Shown piece by piece: positions 17,757 to 24,615 of a DNA stretch of 34,985 nt (position 1 is its first letter; each line of letters starts with the position of its first letter). This DNA comes from DAOVRL01 sp023128595 (lineage in GTDB: Bacteria; Planctomycetota; Phycisphaerae; Sedimentisphaerales; Anaerobacaceae): contig DAOVRL010000023.1 in assembly GCA_030628155.1 (NCBI GenBank), positions 1-34,985 of the forward strand, written 5' to 3'. The translations under genes and the position numbers were made by a program. Under the pieces are notes generated by a model. The model had not been told where the DNA came from. It made no database searches and saw only the letters and a program-made list of their open reading frames with translations.

Positions 17757-18664
17757 ATGAGCATTGTTTCGACAATCGGCAGCACTCCCTTGGTGGAGCT
17801 AAAACGCCTGAACCCTAATCCCAAGGTTAGACTCTTTGCCAAACTTGAAAGCAGCAACCCCGGCGGCTCCGTCAAGGACCGCCCTGCTCTGTATATGATC
17901 GAAAAGGCCGAGCAATCGGGCGAGCTGACGCCTGGCAAAACCACTTGGAACCCACTTCCGGGAACACCGGGATCGCGTTGGCGATGATAGGCGCTTCCAA
18001 GGGCTATCGCGTCAAGTTGACTCTCCCCGGATGTGTAAGTTCCGAACGACGGCGTATCCTTGAGGCCTACGGTGCCCAGGTCGTCCTTACCCCCGCTCAG
18101 GAAGGCACCGACGGCGCTATCAGGATGGCCCACAAAACCCTTAATGCCGAGCCCGAGAAGTACTTTATGCCCAATCAGTTTGCCAATCCGAGTAACGCCC
18201 TTGCCCATTATGAGACCACCGCCCCGGAGATCTACGAGCAGACCAACGGCCAAATTGATGCCTTCGTCACAGGTATGGGAACCACCGGCACACTTATGGG
18301 TGCCTCACGCTACTTCAAGGAGAAATCGAAACACATCAAGGTTATCGGCGTCGAGCCACCTGCCGGCCATACGATTCAGGGCCTGAAGAATATGACCGAG
18401 TCGATTGTGCCGGATATCTACGACAGTTCCCTGCTGGACGACATAGTTGCGATAGAGGACAACGAGGCCTTTGAACTGGCTCGCCGGCTTGCATTCGAGG
18501 AAGGCATCTTTGCCGGTATCTCCAGCGGCGCGGCCCTCGCCGGTGCCCGCCAGGCCGCCGCCGGCATGAGGTCCGGCACCGTCGTTACCATAATCGCCGA
18601 CCGCGGAGAGAGGTATCTTAGCACAATGCTCTTCCGCTCAATATGCGCAAAATGCCCACCATAA
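17757..18664 (+). pseudogene. cysK: Cysteine synthase (PLP-dependent), broken by a one-base frameshift
   Basis: O-acetylserine sulfhydrylase-type enzyme (CysK/CysM). The first frame, ATG 17757 to about 17944, gives STIGSTPLVELKRLN and SNPGGSVKDRPAL with the PLP lysine, ending GELTPGKTT. The second frame, from 17945, gives LEPTSGNTGIALAMIGASKGY, the conserved substrate loop, then MGTTGTLMGASRYF (phosphate loop) and GISSGAA. Restoring one T in the TT at 17945-17946 joins them into a normal 302-residue protein. SD: AGG 6 nt before the ATG. The C-terminus has an uncommon CAKCPP tail. Every catalytic motif is otherwise intact, so this may be a sequencing error rather than a dead gene. CysK versus CysM cannot be settled by eye. 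Confidence 0.88.
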
Positions 18665-18724
18665 CGGCGTATCTATCAGTCCCGCGTCTGGGGGGGCAAA
18701 TCTGCGAACCTGGCCTTCTGGTCC

Positions 18725-18753
18725 TTGACAAGCGGGGCGGCGTAGCTTAACCT
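18725..18753 (+). promoter_or_regulatory. Possible gltX promoter with consensus -35
   Basis: A perfect TTGACA (18725-18730) is followed after 17 bp by TAACCT (18748-18753, 3/6 to the -10 consensus), 45 bp before the gltX start. Weak -10, so tentative. Confidence 0.25.
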
Positions 18754-18797
18754 ATTGGCTCTCACGAATTTTCGCAGTTGATAGGTAATCGTAAGTT

Positions 18798-20447
18798 ATG
18801 GCTGAGAAAGTAGTAACGCGTTTTGCGCCATCGCCGACGGGCTATCTGCACGTTGGTGGCGCCAGGACGGCCCTTTTTAACTGGCTTTTGGCCCGGCGGA
18901 CGGGCGGGACGTTTGTTTTGCGGATCGAGGATACGGACCAGAAGCGCAACACCCCCACCGCCGCCCGCCAGGTAATGGACGACTTGCGCTGGCTGGGAAT
19001 CGAGTGGGACGAAGGCCCCCAAGTCGGTGGCCCAAACGGCCCGTACCTGCAGTCCGAGCGAAGGGAAATCTACGACAAATATGTAAAACAACTGCTCGAT
19101 GAGAAAAAGGCCTATTACTGCTTCGATACGCCCGAAGAACTTGAGGCACAGCGCAGGCAGGCTGAGGCCGACAAAGGTGGCTTTCTCTATGCGCGGCCGG
19201 CAGAGTTCCCAACCGACCGCGATGCAGAACAGGCCCGCGCCCAGGGCAAGCCCGTGACGGTGCGCTTCGCGGTGCCGCAGGGTGAGCTTTTGGTGGTTCA
19301 GGATGTGGTCCGCGGCGAAATCACCTTTGCACCGGGCGAGATAGGCGATTTTATCATACAGAAAAGCGACGGCTTCCCGACTTACAACTTCGCCTGCGTC
19401 GTCGATGACTACTCGATGAAGATTACTCACGTCATCCGCGGCCAGGAGCACCTCAACAACACGCCCGGCCAGCAGGCGCTGTGGAGAGCTTTGGGATTTG
19501 GCGAGCTTCCCAAGTATGCGCACATGTCCGTCACCGTCAGTGACAGCGGGGGCAAGCTCTCCAAACGCGAGCGCCCGAAGACACTTCGCAACGCTATCGG
19601 GACCTTGCAGGATGTTGACCTCGACAAGCTTGCGGACATCGGCAAGCTGACTTGCGACGAGCTTGATTCCTTTGTCAAGGGCGAGACCACGCCCGATATG
19701 CCGAGCATCGACGCAATGGCCCAATACCTCGGCGTGCCGCTGCCGGAGATCAATATCGTCGATTTCTTCAAGAGCGGGTATCTGCCTGAGACAATGGTGA
19801 ATTTCCTGGCGCTTCTGGGCTGGAACCCGGGCGATAACCGCGAGATTATGCTGGTCGGCGAGCTTATCGAGGCCTTCGACTTAGCGAGATTGACCAAAAG
19901 CAACAGCCTCTTTGACCGCAAAAAGCTGATCGCCTTCAACACCGAGCACATCAAAATGACCTCGCCGGAGAAACTCCTCCGGCATCTGAAGCATTACTTG
20001 AAGGTGGTTGATTCCCCCGTGGTTGCAGCCGACGACGAGCGTCTTTCAGAGTTGATAAGGATCTGCGAAGGCGCCAGGACGCTGGCTGATATCGACCGCA
20101 AGAGCAGGTTCCTTTTCTTAGACAGCGATGCGATCGAGTACGAAGATAAGGCCGTCAAGAAGGTACTCTTGAAGAATGACGGCCTGGCGGTGCTGGCTGT
20201 CGTTCGCGATAAACTCGCCGCGATGAATGAGTTCACCGAAGAGCAAATCGAGAATATGCTGCGCAGCTTGGCAGAGAAAAAGCAGCTCGGCTTAGGCAAA
20301 GTCGCCCAGCCGTTGCGGGTGGCCATCTGCGGTACCACCATCAGCCCGCCGATCTTCGACTCAGTCCGGATGCTCGGCAAGGATGAAACATTGGCCAGAA
20401 TAGACAATACGCTGGAGAAGTTTGGCAGAGATGGGAAAGCGGAATAG
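18798..20447 (+). CDS. gltX: Glutamyl-tRNA synthetase with an insertion after the KMSKS loop
   Basis: Charges tRNA-Glu. The 549-residue class I enzyme starts RFAPSPTGYLHVGGARTALF (HIGH variant HVGG at 18-21), has RIEDTDQKR, HVIRGQEHLNNTPGQ, and KLSKR (253-257). In bacterial relatives the sequence runs from KLSKR almost directly into G-Y-L-P-E. Here about 68 residues (258-325) are inserted before SGYLPETMVNFLALLGWNPGD, accounting for the length above the usual 470-500. The C-terminal anticodon-binding domain is complete. No good SD was seen before the ATG. It lies between the cysteine synthase gene and a restriction-enzyme fragment. Confidence 0.96.
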   Translation: MAEKVVTRFAPSPTGYLHVGGARTALFNWLLARRTGGTFVLRIEDTDQKRNTPTAARQVMDDLRWLGIEWDEGPQVGGPNGPYLQSERREIYDKYVKQLLDEKKAYYCFDTPEELEAQRRQAEADKGGFLYARPAEFPTDRDAEQARAQGKPVTVRFAVPQGELLVVQDVVRGEITFAPGEIGDFIIQKSDGFPTYNFACVVDDYSMKITHVIRGQEHLNNTPGQQALWRALGFGELPKYAHMSVTVSDSGGKLSKRERPKTLRNAIGTLQDVDLDKLADIGKLTCDELDSFVKGETTPDMPSIDAMAQYLGVPLPEINIVDFFKSGYLPETMVNFLALLGWNPGDNREIMLVGELIEAFDLARLTKSNSLFDRKKLIAFNTEHIKMTSPEKLLRHLKHYLKVVDSPVVAADDERLSELIRICEGARTLADIDRKSRFLFLDSDAIEYEDKAVKKVLLKNDGLAVLAVVRDKLAAMNEFTEEQIENMLRSLAEKKQLGLGKVAQPLRVAICGTTISPPIFDSVRMLGKDETLARIDNTLEKFGRDGKAE

Positions 20448-20456
20448 GTGTTGAAT

Positions 20457-20774
20457 ATGGCAAAATCCCAAGAAAATCGGCGTCTCAAAGAAAGATTCAG
20501 AAATCAACTGTTGAGCTATGCTGAATCGTTCAATAAGGTTGTCGCCACGGACAGCGGTGATTGGGTCGTAAAAGGCTTTATTGATGTCGCAAAGAATATA
20601 TACACAATCTCCGGCGATACAAAAGTCATTTCAAAAATAATGGAAATTCTCCTCCTTCCTGAACTGTGTAAGTTTGCTGAAGGCCATGGGTATGAGATGG
20701 TTCTTTCCAAAGAACAGAACTTCTATCCGGATATTTCGTTTACGCCGGTGACACTGCAACTCATATTAGGTTAA
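20457..20774 (+). pseudogene. EcoRV-like restriction endonuclease, N-terminal fragment
   Basis: A 105-residue frame starting 9 bp after gltX (AGGTG upstream of ATG 20457). Residues 40-93 align by eye with the start of EcoRV: G-F-I-D-x-A-x-N-I-Y-x-x-x-G-D-T-K-V-x-S-x-I-x-E, then C-K-F-A-E-G-H-G-Y and Q-N-F-Y-P-D. Glu63 and Asp92 correspond to EcoRV Glu45 and Asp74 as I recall them. The frame ends 13 residues after the Y-P-D, before the second Asp and the Lys of the PD-D/ExK active site. Other frames downstream do not continue the family. It is therefore a truncated, presumably inactive gene. Its end overlaps the tail of a convergent ORF by 14 bp. No cognate methyltransferase is visible. Confidence 0.72.
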
Positions 20775-21215
20775 GGATTTCTTTTCTCCGTCTGCCTGTT
20801 AAGATCTTGATGTCGCAGTCATGTGAAGTGCAAGCAGTACATGAACAGATGTTGTTTTTGTAATTCGCATCACCCACAAGGATAAGACGAATGTTTGGAC
20901 ACGGCTGTTCTTGTTACCAATCCAGCCGCCCATTTGTCCGTCAAGAAGGAGTTTCAAAGACATCCCTTTTAGGGACATCCTTTCTGAAGGTGGAAAATCT
21001 TTGACTTTCTCAAGGCGTGTGATAGGATTTGAGTAAAACGTGTTAGCTCTGAATTTAAAGATATCTTGTAACTCGCTAATGGAATCCTCATGTGCGATTA
21101 GTGTGTCAGTGAGATGATTACCCCATATGTTCTCGTAACATTCTTGTGTCAGTGGGGTAATTGCCACCAAAGGCATTATGCTAGAGGATTCAAGGCCTAT
21201 TAGAGTGTTTTTCAT
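20761..21215 (-). pseudogene. Unknown ORF overlapping the C gene, with a one-base frameshift
   Basis: As read, a 138-residue frame begins at ATG 21215 and ends at 20799. Its last 26 residues look like noise. Adding one base at about 20880 (GG to GGG on the plus strand) switches to a frame that continues VGDANYKNN, then CSCTACTSHDC and ILTGRRRKEILN, ending at 20761; the result is about 151 residues with a cysteine-rich tail. I do not recognise the protein. Its start overlaps the stop of the upstream C-protein gene (ATGA-type), the arrangement usual for a restriction gene behind its controller, so it may be an endonuclease of an unfamiliar kind. No PD-(D/E)xK, HNH or GIY-YIG motif could be pinned down. 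Confidence 0.55.
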
Positions 21216-21421
21216 TTGAACTTCAACAGTTCTGAAAGTGTTGTTTGCAAGGCTGTTGCGATTTTTTCGATGTTTACCAAGGAAATATTTCTCGTGCCGC
21301 GTTCAACATCGCCGAGGTATTGCCGGCTGAGACCAGCTAATCCGGCCAACTCCTCTTGGGTTATCCCTTTCGCGGAACGGAGTTCCTTCATGCGCAAGCC
21401 AAATTCTTGGAGAATTGCCAT
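21212..21421 (-). CDS. XRE-type controller (C) protein of a restriction-modification system
   Basis: A 69-residue helix-turn-helix protein starting MAILQEFGLRMKELRSAKG. The HTH is ITQEELAGLAGLSRQYLGDVERG, then TRNISLVNIEKIATAL. The size and pattern match C proteins, which time expression of restriction genes. The ATG at 21421 fits the family; the longer frame upstream (to 21631) is unrelated sequence. Two tandem sites at 21444-21472 resemble the C-box of known C proteins. Its stop overlaps the start of the next minus-strand ORF. A 59-codon gene is divergent. No methyltransferase gene accompanies it. Confidence 0.8.
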   Translation of the reverse strand: MAILQEFGLRMKELRSAKGITQEELAGLAGLSRQYLGDVERGTRNISLVNIEKIATALQTTLSELLKFK

Positions 21422-21443
21422 GCCATGAAGATATCGGATGAGT

Positions 21444-21472
21444 ACTATACGTGTCCACCAACTATAAGTGTC
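21444..21472 (-). promoter_or_regulatory. C-box-like tandem operator
   Basis: Two 12-mers, ACTATACGTGTC (21444-21455) and ACTATAAGTGTC (21461-21472), differ at one base and are spaced 17 bp apart. On the minus strand the upstream site contains ACTTATAGT, a dyad (ACT/AGT) identical to the core of C-protein operators as I remember them from C.Esp1396I. The pair lies 23-51 bp before the C gene ATG and also between C and the divergent small gene, so it could control both. Confidence 0.6.
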
Positions 21473-21503
21473 ATCAGCAGTAATTCTGAAAGGTGGTTTG
21501 GTA

Positions 21504-21683
21504 ATGTTTTGGCTAGATGATACGAATGGAAACCGGCATGAATTTGATGCAATACAAGATATGAAGGAATATATTGAAAACAGGCACGCAAAAGAAGGAG
21601 GGAGTGATTGGATCTCTGAAATTGGGGACAAAAGAGGAAATCATTATGGATGCACCTGGAAGTTGGTAATTGAAGAAATCTAA
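21504..21683 (+). CDS. Small unknown protein divergent from the C gene
   Basis: A 59-residue acidic, soluble protein starting MFWLDDTNGNRHEFD and ending WKLVIEEI. AAAGGTGG lies 7 nt before the ATG at 21504; the frame is open from 21468, but the earlier start has no SD. I see no family resemblance and no membrane or signal segment. It sits where a methyltransferase gene would stand in many C-regulated restriction systems, and shares the intergenic operator with the C gene. Confidence that it is a real gene rests on the SD site and plausible composition. Confidence 0.55.
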   Translation: MFWLDDTNGNRHEFDAIQDMKEYIENRHAKEGGSDWISEIGDKRGNHYGCTWKLVIEEI

Positions 21684-21706
21684 CAAGCGCCCGAGTAACA
21701 AATCTC

Positions 21707-21731
21707 GAATTACAAGTAAGAATTACAAGTA
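21707..21731 (+). repeat. Two-copy 13-bp tandem repeat
   Basis: GAATTACAAGTA occurs at 21707-21718 and again at 21720-21731, just upstream of the PfkB kinase gene and after the small ORF. It may mark the right border of the restriction-type insertion or be chance. Confidence 0.5.
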
Positions 21732-21783
21732 TGTTTTGAGCACGAATCATTCTGAGGAAGTGCTGTTGATAGGAAAGTAGAAT

Positions 21784-22695
21784 ATGAATACGTCGCTGTT
21801 AGTAACCGGCTCGATAGGGATTGATACGGTCAGGACGCCGTATGGCGTTAGTGAGGATTGTCTGGGTGGGTCGGCTGTTTATTTTAGTATGGCGGCGAGC
21901 TTTTTTGGGCCGGTCAGATTTGTGGGCGTTGTCGGCGCGGATTGTCCATTTGATCTCGGTGAGGTTTTTGCAGGTAGGGACGTCGATTTGGCGGGCCTTG
22001 AGGTCAGGCCGCAGAGCAAGACCTTTCGCTGGGGCGGCTCTTATGCTGAGAATATGGACGAGCGGACGACGGACTACATCGAGCTAAACGTCCTGGCCGA
22101 GGCGCCGCCGCCGGTGCCGGAAGCATTCGCCGACAGCGAGCTCGTATTCCTGGCCAATACCACGCCGAAGCTGCAACTCGAATTGCTCGGGCAGGTCCGC
22201 GAGCCCGTTTTCGTCGCCGTCGATACGATGAACTGCTGGATACAGGACCACCTGGGCGACCTGAAATCGCTGCTGGCCAAGGCAGACTGCTTGATAATCA
22301 ACGAGGACGAGGCGAGGTTGCTGGCGGGCGAGCACAATCTGATAAAGGCCGGGCGGATTATTCTGGATATGGGCCTGGGTGTTGTTGTTATCAAGAAGGG
22401 CGAGTCAGGGTCGCTTATGTGCAGTGCCGACGGCGAGAGGTTTGTGCTGCCTGCGTACCCTGCCTCCGAGGTAAGGGACCCCACCGGCGCCGGCGACAGC
22501 TTCGCGGGCGGCCTTTTGGGTTATCTGGCACAGAGCGGCAAGACGGACTTTGCGACGTTGAAGACGGCAATTGCCTACGGCACCGTGACGGCTTCATTCA
22601 CCATAGCTGATTTCTCACTGCAGGGCCTGACCTTGATAAACAAGACCGATATCGACAGCAGGCTTGAAAACCTGCGCGAAGTGACAAGCTTTTGA
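21784..22695 (+). CDS. PfkB-family carbohydrate/nucleoside kinase
   Basis: A 303-residue kinase of the ribokinase/PfkB family, which phosphorylates sugars or nucleosides with ATP. Visible: the N-terminal G-S-I-G-I-D, LGGSAVYFSMAAS (substrate G-G motif), INEDEARLLAG, VVIKKGESGS and DPTGAGDSFAGG (232-243), where Asp238 is the catalytic base and GAGD the anion hole. GGAAAG lies 6 nt before the ATG. The substrate is not evident; similar planctomycete genes are often simply annotated sugar kinase. The thpR gene follows after 12 bp. Confidence 0.92.
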   Translation: MNTSLLVTGSIGIDTVRTPYGVSEDCLGGSAVYFSMAASFFGPVRFVGVVGADCPFDLGEVFAGRDVDLAGLEVRPQSKTFRWGGSYAENMDERTTDYIELNVLAEAPPPVPEAFADSELVFLANTTPKLQLELLGQVREPVFVAVDTMNCWIQDHLGDLKSLLAKADCLIINEDEARLLAGEHNLIKAGRIILDMGLGVVVIKKGESGSLMCSADGERFVLPAYPASEVRDPTGAGDSFAGGLLGYLAQSGKTDFATLKTAIAYGTVTASFTIADFSLQGLTLINKTDIDSRLENLREVTSF

Positions 22696-22707
22696 TCGGC
22701 GGACAAG

Positions 22708-23283
22708 ATGCGAGTATTTATTGCGATAGATATTGACGAGGCAATCAAAAAGGGCCTGGCGGATTTGCAGAGCGAGCTGCGAAGCAAGATAGACATCAAA
22801 AAGAGTGACGCCAAGTGGGTCAATCCGCAGAACGTGCACCTGACGCTGAAATTCCTCGGCGAGATCAAAGATGAGCAGGTGGTCGATGTCTGCAACATAA
22901 CAAAGGACGTCGCAGGGCGACACAACAGTTTCGATATCGACGTTGAAACCGTGGGCCACTTCGGCGGTAGAAGCGCAAGGGTCTTGTGGGTAGGCGTGGG
23001 CGAGACGTGCGATCAGTTACTTGCATTGCAGGAGGACCTCGAGGGGCAGTTGGCCTCGGCCGGCTGGCCCAAGGAAAAGAGGAAATTCTCGGGCCACCTG
23101 ACGCTCTGCCGGGTGAGAAACTCGAAGGCGGGCTTCAAATTGGCGCAATTGACCGAAGAATACAAGGATTTCAAGCTCGGGACTATGCCGGCCGATTCGG
23201 TCTGCGTCTATCAGAGCCAGTTGACACCGAAAGGCCCAATCTATACTGTATTGGGAAATTATGAATTAGAGGACAGCGCATAG
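22708..23283 (+). CDS. thpR: RNA 2',3'-cyclic phosphodiesterase (ThpR/LigT)
   Basis: A 191-residue 2H phosphoesterase that opens 2',3'-cyclic phosphate ends of RNA and was first known as a 2'-5' RNA ligase. The two catalytic motifs are H44-L-T-L and H130-L-T-L; the start MRVFIAIDID and the SAGWP-K-E-x-R-K-F-S-G-H stretch are typical. Full length. It lies between a PfkB kinase and recA; linkage of this gene to recA is seen in many bacteria. Confidence 0.94.
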   Translation: MRVFIAIDIDEAIKKGLADLQSELRSKIDIKKSDAKWVNPQNVHLTLKFLGEIKDEQVVDVCNITKDVAGRHNSFDIDVETVGHFGGRSARVLWVGVGETCDQLLALQEDLEGQLASAGWPKEKRKFSGHLTLCRVRNSKAGFKLAQLTEEYKDFKLGTMPADSVCVYQSQLTPKGPIYTVLGNYELEDSA

Positions 23284-23298
23284 CGGACAGATTATAGA

Positions 23299-23316
23299 TT
23301 CCTGCTTGCGCAGGAA
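23299..23316. repeat. Short perfect palindrome upstream of recA
   Basis: TTCCTGC (23299-23305), loop TTGC, GCAGGAA (23310-23316). It resembles the small REP-like palindromes common in bacterial intergenic regions and could also end the thpR transcript, although no T-run follows. It lies 48 bp before the recA start. Confidence 0.5.
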
Positions 23317-23363
23317 CGATGATACTATACGCTGAGCGCCTAACTGAATTGGAGGAAAGGAAA

Positions 23364-24410
23364 ATGGCAAAGACGAAAACATCTCAAACAGCTAAACGCA
23401 AAATAGAGCGTTTGAGACCCCCGACGGGCGGCAAAGAGGCCGCGCTGCAGCGCGTGATCGCACAGATCGAAAAGCAATACGGCCAGGGCGCTATCATGCA
23501 AATGGACGAGCACAGATACGCCAGGATTGAGGGCATCCACACCGGCTCGCTGTCGCTGGATATCGCTCTGGGCGGGGTGGGCATCCCGCGGGGCCGGGTC
23601 ACCGAGCTGTACGGGCCGGAGTCGTCCGGCAAAACCACTCTGGCGCTTCACGTGATAGCCGGCGCCCAGCAGGCCGGCGGCATCGCAGCCTTTATCGACG
23701 CCGAGCACGCACTCGATACGACCTGGGCGAAAAGGCTGGGGATTGACGTCGGCTCGCTGTTAGTGAGCCAGCCCGACACCGGCGAGCAGGCCCTCGACAT
23801 AGTCGAGATGCTGATAGCCTCCAACTCGATCGATGTCATCGTCGTTGACTCGGTGGCCGCACTGACGCCAAAGGCCGAGATAGAAGGGGAAATGGGCGCC
23901 ATCCACGTCGGACTGCAGGCCAGATTGATGAGCCAGGCAATGAGAAAACTCACGGCCATCATCGGCAAGAGCAGGACCGCCCTTATCTTCATAAACCAAA
24001 TCCGAATGAAGATCGGCGTGATGTTCGGCAATCCCGAAACGACGCCCGGTGGAAGAGCGCTGAAGTTCTACAGTTCCGTGCGTATCGATTTGCGACGCAT
24101 TACAACCATAAAGGACAACAAAGGCGCCATCGGCTCACGGATCCGGGCCAGGGTCGTAAAGAACAAGATCGCTCCGCCCTTTAAGGACACGGAGTTCGAC
24201 ATTATGTTCGACAGCGGCATCAGCTACGAGGGCGACCTGCTCGATTTGGCCCTGGGTTGTGAGGTCGTCGAAAGGAGCGGCGCCTGGCTCAACTACGGCA
24301 GCATGCGGCTGGGCCAGGGCAGGGAGAACGCCAAGAAATTCCTCCTTGAAAATAAAGACCTGTGCGAAGAAATTAAGAACAAGGTCCTTCTCGCCAAGGG
24401 CCTTGTGTGA
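23364..24410 (+). CDS. recA: RecA recombinase
   Basis: DNA strand-exchange protein central to homologous recombination and the SOS response. From ATG 23364 it has 348 residues, the usual length: a basic N-terminal tail, GGKEAALQRVIAQIEKQYG, Walker A GPESSGKTT (84-92), IDAEHALD, VVDSVAAL (Walker B), FINQIRMKIGVMFGNPETT (loop L2) and GGRALKFYSSVR. GGAGGAAAGGAAA gives a strong ribosome site before this ATG; the frame also extends to 23319 without support. The acidic C-terminal tail seen in E. coli is absent. recX does not follow; a palindromic element and alaS do. Confidence 0.98.
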   Translation: MAKTKTSQTAKRKIERLRPPTGGKEAALQRVIAQIEKQYGQGAIMQMDEHRYARIEGIHTGSLSLDIALGGVGIPRGRVTELYGPESSGKTTLALHVIAGAQQAGGIAAFIDAEHALDTTWAKRLGIDVGSLLVSQPDTGEQALDIVEMLIASNSIDVIVVDSVAALTPKAEIEGEMGAIHVGLQARLMSQAMRKLTAIIGKSRTALIFINQIRMKIGVMFGNPETTPGGRALKFYSSVRIDLRRITTIKDNKGAIGSRIRARVVKNKIAPPFKDTEFDIMFDSGISYEGDLLDLALGCEVVERSGAWLNYGSMRLGQGRENAKKFLLENKDLCEEIKNKVLLAKGLV

Positions 24411-24471
24411 TTGGCCGGGCGGATCTTGCCGATAGTCCGGCTGGTGCTCTGTTAAATATGATTTGAGGAGT

Positions 24472-24550
24472 TGTCATTGCGAGGCCTGAAAGGCCGTGGC
24501 AATCTCTGTCTTCAAACGGTAGAGATTGCTTCGCTTCGCTCGCAATGACA
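24472..24550. mobile_element. 79-bp MITE/REP-like palindromic element
   Basis: Perfect 12-bp terminal inverted repeats TGTCATTGCGAG (24472-24483) and CTCGCAATGACA (24539-24550) enclose a second perfect inverted pair GCAATCTCT (24499-24507) and AGAGATTGC (24521-24529), and a small GGCCT-GAA-AGGCC hairpin inside the left arm (24484-24495 region). The whole can fold into a branched hairpin. It resembles the widespread palindromic repeats beginning GTCATTGCGAG seen in many bacterial genomes. It sits in the 205-bp gap between recA and alaS. No transposase is encoded. Confidence 0.75.
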
Positions 24551-24615
24551 TCCATCGTCTGAGTTGTGACAGGGCAGTAGTCGCGAAATGACGTAAACAA
24601 AATTCGAGATGTGAG

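Noticed and set aside
21430..21435. GATATC (the EcoRV site) between the C-box and the C gene start
   Set aside because: The hexamer occurs at several other places in the window, including inside housekeeping genes, so its position is not informative.
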